A stretch of 64,000 nucleotides of DNA, taken from the IMG/VR virus record IMGVR_UViG_3300025646_000030, positions 1 through 64,000 of that record. One strand, given 5' to 3'. This DNA is from a virus. The stretch's first letter is position 1, and each line of letters starts with the position of its first letter. Positions 1-7,611 of this stretch are shown piece by piece. The position numbers and the translations under genes were made by a program. Below the pieces are notes generated by a model. It was given only the letters and a program-made list of their open reading frames with translations. It was not told the origin of the DNA and searched no databases.

Positions 1-14
1 GGGGGGGGGGGGGG
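1..14. other. Poly-G run at sequence edge
   Basis: Fourteen consecutive G residues open the window. Nothing else in the window resembles this run. It is most simply a sequencing or assembly artefact at a contig end, though a real homopolymer cannot be excluded from sequence alone. Confidence 0.7.
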
Positions 15-21
15 CCTTCAC

Positions 22-72
22 GCTACGCATTTTACTTTTTAATGGTGCTAACGGGCTACGCCTTTCTTTTTA
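22..72. repeat. Imperfect direct repeat, about 32-bp period
   Basis: GCTACGC followed by a T-rich stretch ending CTTTTTA occurs at 22-41 and again at 55-72. The two copies sit in the AT-richest part of the leader before the primase gene. They could be two copies of a binding site, but only two imperfect copies are visible. Confidence 0.35.
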
Positions 73-119
73 GTGCGAATGGTTGTCCTGATCCGACTGG
101 GGCGGTACGGTGACCAGTA

Positions 120-175
120 CCCGAGAGCGCAGGGCACAAAAAGAGCCCACCCCAGTCAGGGAGCGGGCTCTCGGG
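120..175. promoter_or_regulatory. Nested, mutually exclusive inverted repeats before primase gene
   Basis: CCCGAGAGC (120-128) is the exact reverse complement of GCTCTCGGG (167-175). Inside them GAGCCC (143-148) pairs with GGGCTC (165-170). The two right arms overlap, so both stems cannot form at once. This is the layout of an attenuator or of a switch between two RNA structures. It lies 27 bp upstream of the primase start and uses the CGCTCTCGG-type motif found elsewhere in the window. Confidence 0.45.
138..170 (-). terminator. Rho-independent terminator, leftward
   Basis: Read leftward, the stem GAGCCC/GGGCTC with inner CCC/GGG pairing is followed directly by TTTTTGTG. This fits an intrinsic terminator on the minus strand. 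It would stop leftward transcripts entering from the primase side and seal the rightward operon from the left edge. Confidence 0.55.
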
Positions 176-201
176 TCGTGTCTCATACGTCTTGAAGTTA
201 C

Positions 202-3144
202 ATGACGACCGACAAGAGCGCAAGCGGCGATCCCTTCAGGGGGAAACCCGCCGTTGATCTACTGCGTGAAAACGTCTTTCCTGCTGCCTGGAGCTATGTC
301 CCCGTTGCTGGAAAAGCGACCTATGTCGAACAGTGGGCAACGCAGCCACTCACTAAAGAGCAGTGCCTTGAGGCCTATAAAAGCAAACCGGCTTACAACG
401 GTATCGGTGTGGTCACCGGCCTCGCAAGCGATGGCCTGATCGCCCTCGACATCGACGGGCCTCACGCCGACGAGCGCTACAAGGCCATAGCCGGCGATGA
501 GTACGAGCCCTACGGCCAGGAGCGCACCATGGCCTGGACGTCCGGCAAGCCCGGGCGACGGCAGATCGTCTATCGCCTTCGCTCCGGGGTCGCTGATGAG
601 CTCAAGAACCTTAAGACCCTGATCCTGCAGTACGACGGCGACTGGACCCTGGGTCAAGGCGACAAGAACCGCGCCCCGGGCGAATCCGATCAGATCCCCG
701 AAGGACAGGAGTACGAAGAGGTCGTTCTCCGCTTCAACAACTGCCAGAGCGTCCTGCCGGGCTCGGCTCACCCCGAGGGGATGCGCTACCGCTTCCTCTC
801 CTACAACGGTGGGATGCCTGCAACGGCACCGGGTTGGGTGCTGGATGCGGTGCGCCCCTACCGCAAGCCGGTGGCCTTCCTCACCGGTGAGATGGCTGAG
901 GCCCTCAAGGACTTCGGCGACACGATCATCCCGCCCAAGCAGATCCGCGGCTGGTTCTTCAAAGAGGAGATCCAGTCCAAGCTCATGCCTCGGCTGACCG
1001 AGCTCGTCTTCAACCACCCGGTCTTCGACGAGTACGGCTGGAAGCAGAGCGGCGGGCAGAACCCCCAGATGAAGTGCGGCTGCCCCTGGCATGGCGGTAA
1101 GTCAGGCACCACCTTCCAGTTCTCGCTCAACTCCGGCTGCTGGGACTGCAAGGCCTGTGGCGTCCACGGTGACGTCCTGGACTTCGTCCACAAGATCCGC
1201 AGCAATAACAAGTACGCTCCCAAGCCCGCAGGCGCCGACCTCGAGAGCTACGTGGTCGAGATCACGACCGCCCTCGGGTACAACTACCCGGAAGACGCCA
1301 GAGCCCAGGTCGTCAAGGAGATTCCGCGCATCGTCCTGAGCGAGCGGGAGTTCCATGAGGCACTGATCAAGATCCACGACGAGGAGCTCAACCCGGCGAT
1401 CCGCATCGGGCGCATGGCCGGCCTCGCGGCTGAAACAGGTCGTCGCCTCACCGGGGTCCAGTGCCTCGCTGCGATGGATGAGTACCGCTACTACGAGGAG
1501 GCCCGCAAGCAGAACGAGCAGTCGGCCTGGTGGGAGAACGTCGAAAAGATGGACTTCCTGGTGCCCAACCTGCTGATGAAGCCCACGCAGGTCATGCTCC
1601 ACGCTGCGGGCGGTCTTGGGAAGACCTCGGCGTGCATGGGACTCGCCAAAGCCGTGGGCCGCGGGGAGTCGATGCGCATCCGCGGGATCGATCTACCCAT
1701 CAAGCAGGGTCCCGTCCTCTGGATTCAGAACGACCAGAACCCCGCCAAGCTCCTGCGTGACTGCGAAGACAACGGCATCCACCCGGCCTCGGACAAGTGG
1801 TTCATCGTCAAGCGCGGCTTCCAGATCAACCACACCAACGAGTTCGCCCAGTGGATCAAGGACTACGAGCCGGCGCTGGTGATCGTCGATTCGATCGGCT
1901 CCTGCTCCACAAAGATGCAGGTGGAGGAGAAGGACAAGGCGTTCGCGTCGCCCTTCTACTACTACGCCGAGAAGAACGGGAACCCGGGTGACGGGGGCTT
2001 CCCGGCCACCACGATCATCTGGATCCACCACGACAACGCCCACGGCGATGCCCGGGGTACGCGCTACCTCATCGCGGCAGTCGATGAGCAGTGGCACCTG
2101 CGATCGACCACCGAGGACGAGCGCGAGGCGATCCGTGAGCGGGGCACCAACCCCTCCAACTGCCGCATGATCGCGATCAAGAAGTCTCGCCTCGGGCGCC
2201 AGGGCGACTTGCTGGTGGTGGAGCGCGATGAGAACTTCGCGTACTCGGTGGCGGACTACACCCCGACCGAGCGACGGGAGGACAACGGCCAGGGACCAGC
2301 GGAGCCCCACACGATGGCGCTGCGCATCGTCAAGGACCGCGTCAGGGAGGCCGCGGAGGAGGGTTCCACCCTCAAGGACCGGATGACGGCCAAGGAGGTC
2401 TGGGAGCGGCTCGTGGAGGAGATGAACGGGCAGGTCCGTAAGCCGCCCTCGAGCAAGACCGTGAAGCGTTGGTTGGACCGGTGGGTGGAGGACGGCGTGC
2501 TGGTGATGGGCAAGCCGCTCTCGGTGGAAGGACAGCGCAAACCAGTGCCCTCCTATACCCTTCCCCCCTCACGCGCGCGTGCGTTGCGTAACCATAATCG
2601 TCTTTTCTCCGTTCATCCCCGAGATCGACTGCAGGAGAACGGATCTTTGAAAGGACACGATCAGGCGGAGGGGGCCGATGTCTTTTCATCCGAGAGCGGT
2701 GCTGACGCGGCGCAACCGGTTGAGATCATGAACGGACATCGCCCGCAATCAGACAATTTGTCCGTTCAAGAGATCCCAGTCACCGAGGGCGATCTCGAGG
2801 AAGAGCGGACAAAGGACAAAAAAAAGCACACTAAAGAGGAGCCCCATGGCCAACACACGCCTGTTTCAGCAACGGCGCCGGCGCAAACCGACCTCGTTGA
2901 AGACCCGGGAGAAGGTCGCCTTGTGGGAGGAGAGGTTCCGCCGAGCCCAATCCCCGGAGTCCCGGTACGGGGCGATGAGGCAGATCCAGCGCTGGACCTT
3001 GGATCACCCTCTGATCCAGATGTGGGAGGAGCGGGATCCCCGGTTCAACGACATGACGTGGAACTTTCCAGGATGAGACCCGCCTGGGATATGCGGGAGT
3101 ACCAGGGTCCCGAGGCCGACTACGGCGATGCCTTTGATGATTGA
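202..3144 (+). CDS. Primase-polymerase / RepA-like helicase fusion
   Basis: A two-part replication protein of 980 aa. The N-terminal part resembles a bifunctional primase-polymerase (AEP) domain, with ALDIDG (D83, D85) and a later SAHPEG motif near residue 190. A zinc ribbon follows, with CGCPWH at about 292-297 and CWDCKACGVH at about 313-322. Next is a RecA/RepA-type ATPase with Walker A GGLGKTS (about 470-476), Walker B VIVDS ending near D563, and an IWIHHD sensor strand. A winged-helix-like segment ends near residue 800. The last 180 residues are low complexity, show weak GC preference at third codon positions, and overlap a second gene in another frame. That tail may therefore be disordered or only incidentally open. 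The gene starts the rightward replication operon and no strong Shine-Dalgarno sequence precedes the ATG. Confidence 0.9.
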   Translation: MTTDKSASGDPFRGKPAVDLLRENVFPAAWSYVPVAGKATYVEQWATQPLTKEQCLEAYKSKPAYNGIGVVTGLASDGLIALDIDGPHADERYKAIAGDEYEPYGQERTMAWTSGKPGRRQIVYRLRSGVADELKNLKTLILQYDGDWTLGQGDKNRAPGESDQIPEGQEYEEVVLRFNNCQSVLPGSAHPEGMRYRFLSYNGGMPATAPGWVLDAVRPYRKPVAFLTGEMAEALKDFGDTIIPPKQIRGWFFKEEIQSKLMPRLTELVFNHPVFDEYGWKQSGGQNPQMKCGCPWHGGKSGTTFQFSLNSGCWDCKACGVHGDVLDFVHKIRSNNKYAPKPAGADLESYVVEITTALGYNYPEDARAQVVKEIPRIVLSEREFHEALIKIHDEELNPAIRIGRMAGLAAETGRRLTGVQCLAAMDEYRYYEEARKQNEQSAWWENVEKMDFLVPNLLMKPTQVMLHAAGGLGKTSACMGLAKAVGRGESMRIRGIDLPIKQGPVLWIQNDQNPAKLLRDCEDNGIHPASDKWFIVKRGFQINHTNEFAQWIKDYEPALVIVDSIGSCSTKMQVEEKDKAFASPFYYYAEKNGNPGDGGFPATTIIWIHHDNAHGDARGTRYLIAAVDEQWHLRSTTEDEREAIRERGTNPSNCRMIAIKKSRLGRQGDLLVVERDENFAYSVADYTPTERREDNGQGPAEPHTMALRIVKDRVREAAEEGSTLKDRMTAKEVWERLVEEMNGQVRKPPSSKTVKRWLDRWVEDGVLVMGKPLSVEGQRKPVPSYTLPPSRARALRNHNRLFSVHPRDRLQENGSLKGHDQAEGADVFSSESGADAAQPVEIMNGHRPQSDNLSVQEIPVTEGDLEEERTKDKKKHTKEEPHGQHTPVSATAPAQTDLVEDPGEGRLVGGEVPPSPIPGVPVRGDEADPALDLGSPSDPDVGGAGSPVQRHDVELSRMRPAWDMREYQGPEADYGDAFDD
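2608..2768. repeat. Cluster of GAACGGA inverted repeats
   Basis: Four copies of GAACGGA or its complement lie in 161 bp: TCCGTTC at 2608, GAACGGA at 2637, GAACGGA at 2730 and TCCGTTC at 2761. The last pair is a perfect 10-bp inverted repeat, TGAACGGACA (2729-2738) and TGTCCGTTCA (2759-2768), with a 20-bp spacer. The first pair is a 7-bp inverted repeat with a 22-bp spacer. A small palindrome GACAATTTGTC lies at 2752-2762. This looks like a protein-binding array, either an operator or origin iterons, placed inside the weakly coding tail of the primase gene. Confidence 0.55.
2846..3076 (+). CDS. Small basic protein embedded in primase 3' end
   Basis: A 76-aa protein read in a different frame inside the primase tail. 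AGAGGAG lies four bases before its ATG, the clearest ribosome-binding site in the rightward operon. Most of its codons end in G or C, as in the real genes around it, whereas the overlapping primase frame is close to even there. The product begins with a RRRRK basic patch, has a helical RE/WEE-rich middle and ends in WNFPG. Its TGA overlaps an ATG in the primase frame (ATGA, 3073-3076). Function unknown; a DNA-binding accessory to replication is only a guess. Confidence 0.7.
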   Translation: MANTRLFQQRRRRKPTSLKTREKVALWEERFRRAQSPESRYGAMRQIQRWTLDHPLIQMWEERDPRFNDMTWNFPG

Positions 3145-3311
3145 GTCAGCGCTTCTGCCTGCTGCAGCAACAGGTTGCAGATCAAGGCGCGCGCTTCGAA
3201 ATGACCTCGGACCAGCGAGCGGGTCAACCGCTTGAGCTCTCCGAGGTCGGTGCAGGCATCGATCTGGCGCATCGCTGACTCCTGGGCGAAGCGCACTGAG
3301 ATGGGATCCAT
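3120..3311 (-). CDS. Small helical protein, leftward, between replication genes
   Basis: A 63-aa ORF on the strand opposite its neighbours, filling the gap between primase and polymerase. It starts MDPISVRFAQESAMRQID and continues as one or two amphipathic helices with LKRLTRSL and a Leu/Gln-rich end. The pattern recalls small conserved cyanobacterial or cyanophage proteins, but I cannot name the family. It overlaps the primase 3' end by 25 bp, and no good Shine-Dalgarno sequence is seen. Confidence 0.5.
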   Translation of the reverse strand: MDPISVRFAQESAMRQIDACTDLGELKRLTRSLVRGHFEARALICNLLLQQAEALTQSSKASP

Positions 3312-3334
3312 CTGTTCACAGCCGTTACTTCACA

Positions 3335-5287
3335 ATGCCGTCTGCAGCATCTGAAGGTCTTAGAGCCGTTCTTTCAAATCCAGATTTCACCGTTATTCGC
3401 GGTCCCCATCAGGCTTATCGCCTGCAGGAGTGTGTTGCGGAGATTGACGCAGCTGCTCGCATGATCGGGGTCGATACCGAGACCACCGGTCTTGATCCGC
3501 ATGAGAACCAGGTGCGACTCGTGCAGATCGCTTCAAGGGACAGAGCACTCTTGGTCGACCTCGATGGTTGGCGCACGGAGGTGCAACGCCAGGTGGATTG
3601 GAGTCAGCCGGGCCTTTACGAGCTCGGAGTGCTCCTTCGCGGCGCCAAGCCGAAGGTGCTGCAGAATGCCCCGTTCGATCTGAACTTCCTGCGGGGGGAG
3701 GGCATCGTCCTCGGGGGCGCGATCTTCGACACGATGGTCGCCGCCAAGATCATCAACAACGGCACTGGGGCCAAGAACGACCTCGGGTCGATCGTTGATC
3801 GCCTCTTTCGACAAAAGCTGCCCAAGGAGCTTCAGAAGGCGAAGTGGGACGGTGAGCTCAGCGAAGAGATGCTCGAGTACGCCGCACGCGACGCGCTCTG
3901 TCTGGTTTGGCTGGCGCAGGTCCTGCAGCGCTCCTTGAAGGAGAGCCGGGTCCTGGAGACGAAGTTCCTCTGGGAGGTATTTCAGCTGGAGATGGAAGTG
4001 CTTCGGCCCATCGCGCTGATGCAGTGGTACGGCTTCGCCTTTGATCTGCGTGCAGCGCGCGATCTCCATGAGCAGCTCAACGAGGAGGCGGAAGCGCTCA
4101 AGCTGATCCTGCTCGAGAACCTTGATCAGGAGATCAGGCGACGGCACCCGAACAATCCGCAGATATGGCTGCCGCGTGATGGCGAGGACGGGCCGTTCAA
4201 CACCCGGGAGAAGGACGTCGGCTCGATTCGCCTGGGCACCAAGAAGCTCAAGGGCTTCAACCCGCGCTCGACTGATCAGATGACCGAGCGCCTTACGCAG
4301 GCCGGCATTCGCCTGAGGCCCAATGAGAAGGGCAAGCTCAGCTTGGATCAGAACCTGCTGGCATTTCTGCGTAATGACTATGAGTTGATCGACAAGTATC
4401 TCAACTGGAAAGAGGCGGTTACTAAGGTTTCAAACATTGAGAAGCTGATTGAAAGCAAAGGCTCTGATCAGCGTGTGCACGCCAATTACCGGCAGATGGG
4501 GACCGACACCGGTCGTTTGAGCTGCAGTAGCCCGAACCTTCAGCAGGTCAATCGCGGTGCTGACTTTCGTAGCAAGTTCGTAGCAGCGCCTGGGATGGTG
4601 CTCGTCGTGGCGGACTTCTCGCAGGTGGAGCTGCGCGTGGCGGCTGAGCTCTCGGGTGAGCAACGGATGATCGATGCCTACCTGGCGGGGCGCGACCTAC
4701 ACACCGAGACCGCGGCCAGGCTCAAGGGTGTCGAGCTCGAGGAGGTCACCAAGGCTGACCGGACATCCGCCAAAATCGCCAATTTCGGATTGCTGTACGG
4801 AGCTGGGCCTGTCACGCTGCAGAAACAAGCCGTTTCTCAGTACGGCGTCGATATGTCGCTGGAAGAAGCAAGAGAGATCGTCGAAGGCTTCCGAGAGGCC
4901 TATCCGCAGCTTTACAAGTGGCAGCAGGCAGAGGGGTCTAAGACAGAGGAAGCGATTTTTACTGCGACTGGGCGTCGACGGCTGTTGTATGGATTCAATG
5001 ATAAATACACCACGCGCATCAACACACAAGTCCAAGGCACTGCGGGAGACATCGCTAAAATCGCCATCCGCAATATCTGGCGCCAGCTGCGGGATGTCAG
5101 CGCAGCAGAAGCCAGGCTGATCGCCATGGTGCATGACGAGATCGTTCTCGAGGTAGCAGAGGCTCAGGCAGAAGACTGGGGCAATCGCCTGCAGCAAGCG
5201 ATGGAGTCCGCAGGGGCTGAGGTTTGTCAGAAGGTCCCCATCGTTGCTGAGGTGTCGTGGGGCACGACGTGGGCTGATGCCAAATAG
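3335..5287 (+). CDS. polA: Family A DNA polymerase with 3'-5' exonuclease
   Basis: The replicative phage DNA polymerase, 650 aa, lacking the 5' nuclease domain of cellular Pol I. Exonuclease motifs are GVDTETTG (D47, E49), NAPFDLNF (D115) and YAARD (D186). Polymerase motif A is ADFSQVELR (D427), motif B is RTSAKIANFGLLYG (R476, K480, F484), and motif C is MVHDE (H600, D601, E602). The residue equivalent to E. coli 762 is Phe. In viral Pol I surveys that position varies and has been linked to lifestyle, so Phe is recorded here without a firm conclusion. It follows the primase gene in the same operon and precedes the cyAbrB gene by 59 bp. Confidence 0.95.
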   Translation: MPSAASEGLRAVLSNPDFTVIRGPHQAYRLQECVAEIDAAARMIGVDTETTGLDPHENQVRLVQIASRDRALLVDLDGWRTEVQRQVDWSQPGLYELGVLLRGAKPKVLQNAPFDLNFLRGEGIVLGGAIFDTMVAAKIINNGTGAKNDLGSIVDRLFRQKLPKELQKAKWDGELSEEMLEYAARDALCLVWLAQVLQRSLKESRVLETKFLWEVFQLEMEVLRPIALMQWYGFAFDLRAARDLHEQLNEEAEALKLILLENLDQEIRRRHPNNPQIWLPRDGEDGPFNTREKDVGSIRLGTKKLKGFNPRSTDQMTERLTQAGIRLRPNEKGKLSLDQNLLAFLRNDYELIDKYLNWKEAVTKVSNIEKLIESKGSDQRVHANYRQMGTDTGRLSCSSPNLQQVNRGADFRSKFVAAPGMVLVVADFSQVELRVAAELSGEQRMIDAYLAGRDLHTETAARLKGVELEEVTKADRTSAKIANFGLLYGAGPVTLQKQAVSQYGVDMSLEEAREIVEGFREAYPQLYKWQQAEGSKTEEAIFTATGRRRLLYGFNDKYTTRINTQVQGTAGDIAKIAIRNIWRQLRDVSAAEARLIAMVHDEIVLEVAEAQAEDWGNRLQQAMESAGAEVCQKVPIVAEVSWGTTWADAK

Positions 5288-5346
5288 GTTGACTTTCCCT
5301 TTAGCTACGGCCGCCCTAAACTGGTTGCGTCTTCCAACCTATTCCG

Positions 5347-5724
5347 ATGCTGACCGGAGCAGAACTTATTCAGTTTGTCAAGGAGAGCGACAGCCTCAAC
5401 CAGATGCAGCTCGCTCGGGGTGCTGGCTACGTCCGCACCACCAAGACGGGTCGGGAACAGGTGCTCGTCAAGCAGTTCTACAACTCCCTGCTTGCTGCCC
5501 AAGGTATGCCCATCCCTGTGGGTAAAACCCCCGGTAAAAGTGCGCAGTTCGCGACCTCGGTCCACAAGAGCGGTGTGATCCTGCTGGGCAAGACCTACAG
5601 CGAGAAGTTCGGCCTCCAGCCGGGCGATGAGCTGCAGATCGAGCTCCTGGACGAGTGCATCAAGCTTGTGCCCCTGCCGGTGCAACCCGAGACCGTGACC
5701 ACGGTGCGCAAGATCGCCGCTTGA
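5347..5724 (+). CDS. cyAbrB-like transcription regulator
   Basis: A 125-aa protein of the cyanobacterial AbrB type. It begins MLTGAELIQFVKE, then GAGYVRTTKTG, a FYNSLLAAQG helix, and a C-terminal swapped-hairpin-like DNA-binding half with GKTYSEKFGLQPGDELQIEL. In cyanobacteria these proteins control carbon/nitrogen balance and cell division genes, and binding is by the C-terminal half. A phage copy could reprogram host transcription or control the phage's own genes. A TTGACT at 5289 might be a -35 box, but the -10 box is unconvincing. Strong evidence for a cyanobacterial host. Confidence 0.85.
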   Translation: MLTGAELIQFVKESDSLNQMQLARGAGYVRTTKTGREQVLVKQFYNSLLAAQGMPIPVGKTPGKSAQFATSVHKSGVILLGKTYSEKFGLQPGDELQIELLDECIKLVPLPVQPETVTTVRKIAA

Positions 5725-5725
5725 G

Positions 5726-5944
5726 GTGACACCACAGGAAGCCCGCGCTCGCTACTTACGGAGGTTGGTCCACATCGCAGAGAAGCTGCCGAATGGCTTG
5801 CTTCAACGTCTTGTGGACGACGCTCAGTTCTTCGAGGACTGGAACCTCCGCAAGCGCAGGGCGCGGGCTTCCGCGCGTCTGGCGCAGCACAAGGCTTGGG
5901 GGGTCAAGGCGGAGGAGCGCTACTGGAAGAGCGTCCAGCGCTGA
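5726..5944 (+). CDS. Small basic helical protein
   Basis: A 72-aa protein starting with GTG one base after the cyAbrB stop, so translation is probably coupled. It is highly helical and charged (LRRLVHIAEKLP, FFEDWNLRKRRARAS) with several Trp near the C-terminus. No family recognised. Position suggests a partner of the regulator or of the replication proteins. The 124 bp after it (5945-6068) show no convincing gene. Confidence 0.6.
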   Translation: MTPQEARARYLRRLVHIAEKLPNGLLQRLVDDAQFFEDWNLRKRRARASARLAQHKAWGVKAEERYWKSVQR

Positions 5945-6068
5945 CCCACCAGCGTGCGTTCAAGGGCGTCAATGCGGTTTCTCCCGCAATGACTGCGGTC
6001 TCTGCTTGGCATAAATCCACCAAGGCTTAACTCTGGCATAGCTAGCCTGGTTCATACGCACCTCGCGC

Positions 6069-7214
6069 ATGGCCGCAAAGAAGGCGAAGAGCTACCCCAA
6101 CACCTGGGATGGTGTGGTGCAGGCGGCCAAGGATGCAGGGGCGAAATGGTCCACCCTCGTCGCCGCGCAGTGGGCACTCGAGAGCGGCTTCGGAAAGCAC
6201 GCCCCGGGGCACAACTACTTCGGCCTCAAGGGTCAAGGTGCGTCGCGTGAGACTCGGGAGTTTGTGGATGGGAAGTGGATCACCATCTCTGCGGCCTTCC
6301 TCGAGTTCCCCGATCTCGGGGCCTGCGTCCGCTACCTGGTGACCCGCTGGTACAAGGACTGGGACAAATACGAGGGCATCGATCGGGCGCCGACCCTGGA
6401 AGCGGCGGCCAAGGAGCTGGTCAACCAGGGATACGCCACTGATCCGGCCTATGCAGAGAAGCTGATGCGTCTGGTCGACGAGCACGGCCCGAAGACGGAA
6501 AAACCGGCCACGGTCATCGTCAAAGCAGATCCCAAGCCGATCCTGTACCGGATCGAGGCCGTGCAGGCTACCTGGCTGAAGAAAGAGCGAGTTCAGGCGG
6601 CCGAGCTCGGGGAGAAGGAGAAAGTCTTCTGCGGTCCCGGCAAGGACTATGCAGTTGTTGCATACGAGGAGTGCCCGGCGGATGGGCACGCCCAGGTCGA
6701 GCTCGCTGCCGGAGCCGGGACGTGGTTCCTGTTTGAGCCGCACTGGCGCAAGGTGCTCGGCGGTGCGCCGGGGATGGCCACCGAGGTCGACTGGAGCGAC
6801 TTCAACTGCCTGGTGACGCCTTCGCTGTCCGTGGGTGAAATTTTGCAGTGGGACAAGCGACGGATCCCGGGTCCCTCGGCCTCGATTCGCTCACGCCTTC
6901 TACGCACCGCGGCGGAGTTCCAGCGGGTCCGTGAAGCCTGGGGGCGGCCCCTGGGGGTGACGTCTTTTTACCGTCCTGAACCCGTGAATCAGCAGGTGGG
7001 CGGGGTGCCGGGCTCGCGTCACGTCACCGGTGAAGCCTTCGACATCTACCCAGTGGACCGCAGCCTGGACAGCTTCTACCAGTGGATTCGGCGCCGGTGG
7101 ACTGGCGGCCTGGGAGATGGGAGGCCGCGCGGATTTTTGCACCTTGACTGTCGCGGGGGCGGTGGCTTCGTGCCGGGTGCGGGGGTGCGGCCCGCAGCCG
7201 AGTGGAACTACTGA
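6069..7214 (+). CDS. Two-domain endolysin (glucosaminidase + M15-like peptidase)
   Basis: A 381-aa cell wall hydrolase. Residues about 10-140 match a glucosaminidase domain, with AAQWALESGFGKH containing the likely catalytic E38 and NYFGLKG after it. Residues about 158-228 look like an SH3-type wall-binding module. The C-terminus is an M15/VanY-like peptidase with SRHVTGEAFDIYP (H318, D325) and a late FLHLD (H358, D360). Two catalytic activities would cut both glycan and peptide bonds. It has no signal peptide, so it needs a holin or spanins; small membrane proteins for that role lie just across the convergent junction. It is odd in being transcribed with replication genes. Confidence 0.85.
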   Translation: MAAKKAKSYPNTWDGVVQAAKDAGAKWSTLVAAQWALESGFGKHAPGHNYFGLKGQGASRETREFVDGKWITISAAFLEFPDLGACVRYLVTRWYKDWDKYEGIDRAPTLEAAAKELVNQGYATDPAYAEKLMRLVDEHGPKTEKPATVIVKADPKPILYRIEAVQATWLKKERVQAAELGEKEKVFCGPGKDYAVVAYEECPADGHAQVELAAGAGTWFLFEPHWRKVLGGAPGMATEVDWSDFNCLVTPSLSVGEILQWDKRRIPGPSASIRSRLLRTAAEFQRVREAWGRPLGVTSFYRPEPVNQQVGGVPGSRHVTGEAFDIYPVDRSLDSFYQWIRRRWTGGLGDGRPRGFLHLDCRGGGGFVPGAGVRPAAEWNY

Positions 7215-7354
7215 TGGACGATCGTACTCGGGATAACTGGGCGAAGGTCAAGGCCGCGCTCGAGAAGGCGGGCAAGACCGATTGCGACTTCTACCGGCGC
7301 GCTGTGATGGTAGTGCAGACGGGGCGGGATCCAGGGCCCGCTCTCGGGGATTAA
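7214..7354 (+). CDS. Small conserved protein coupled to endolysin
   Basis: A 46-aa protein whose ATG overlaps the endolysin stop (TGATG at 7212-7216), which indicates coupled translation. The sequence DNWAKVKAALEKAGKTD followed by CDFYRRAV looks like a genuine small helical protein. I have the impression of similar small proteins in cyanophages but cannot name a family. The last codons contain the CGCTCTCGG motif. Confidence 0.6.
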   Translation: MDDRTRDNWAKVKAALEKAGKTDCDFYRRAVMVVQTGRDPGPALGD

Positions 7355-7370
7355 GCGTTCTCGAGAGCGG
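7338..7370. terminator. Hairpin at convergent junction
   Basis: CCGCTCTCG (7338-7346) pairs exactly with CGAGAGCGG (7362-7370) across a 15-base loop. It lies between the end of the rightward operon and the end of the leftward late operon and overlaps the stop codons of both sides. No U-tract follows on either strand, so it is either a weak bidirectional terminator or an RNA end-protecting stem. It is made from two copies of the overrepresented 9-mer core. Confidence 0.5.
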
Positions 7371-7609
7371 CGACTCGTTGTTCAAGCAGCGTGAGGCGAT
7401 CAGTGACTTCCCATCGCCCAGCCGGTGCATTCCAATTCAGGATGTCCTGATCCTGCTTCGTCCCATTTGCCTCGACATCAGGCGGCGGCCGGTGTCAGAG
7501 CGCACCATGATGATTCCGTTGGTGGCCTTGCTGATCACTGCAGCTGCAAGTCGTAGTCGGCTCGCCGCTGCATGTCGGTGATGTTGTACGTGCCGGGTTG
7601 GATGCTCAT
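7351..7609 (-). pseudogene. Frameshifted tail-region gene remnant
   Basis: Leftward from ATG 7609 the frame reads MSIQPGTYNITDMQRRADYD and stops at 7535. A second frame then carries ISKATNGIIMVRSDTG, and a third frame, ending TAA at 7351-7353, carries DILNWNAPAGRWEVTDRL then LLEQRVAALENA. Read together they make one plausible protein of about 85 aa with a coiled-coil end, broken by two frameshifts near 7537 (in a repeated CTGCAG context) and 7495. It could be real decay, two assembly indels, or small overlapping genes. Confidence 0.5.
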
Positions 7610-7611
7610 AA

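Noticed and set aside
259-1092. Leftward ORF of 277 codons under the primase gene
   Set aside because: It is antisense to clear primase motifs and has shadow-like composition.
5289-5322. Sigma70-type promoter before the cyAbrB gene
   Set aside because: TTGACT is present but the best -10 candidate (TAAACT) lies 22 bases away, too far for a convincing promoter.
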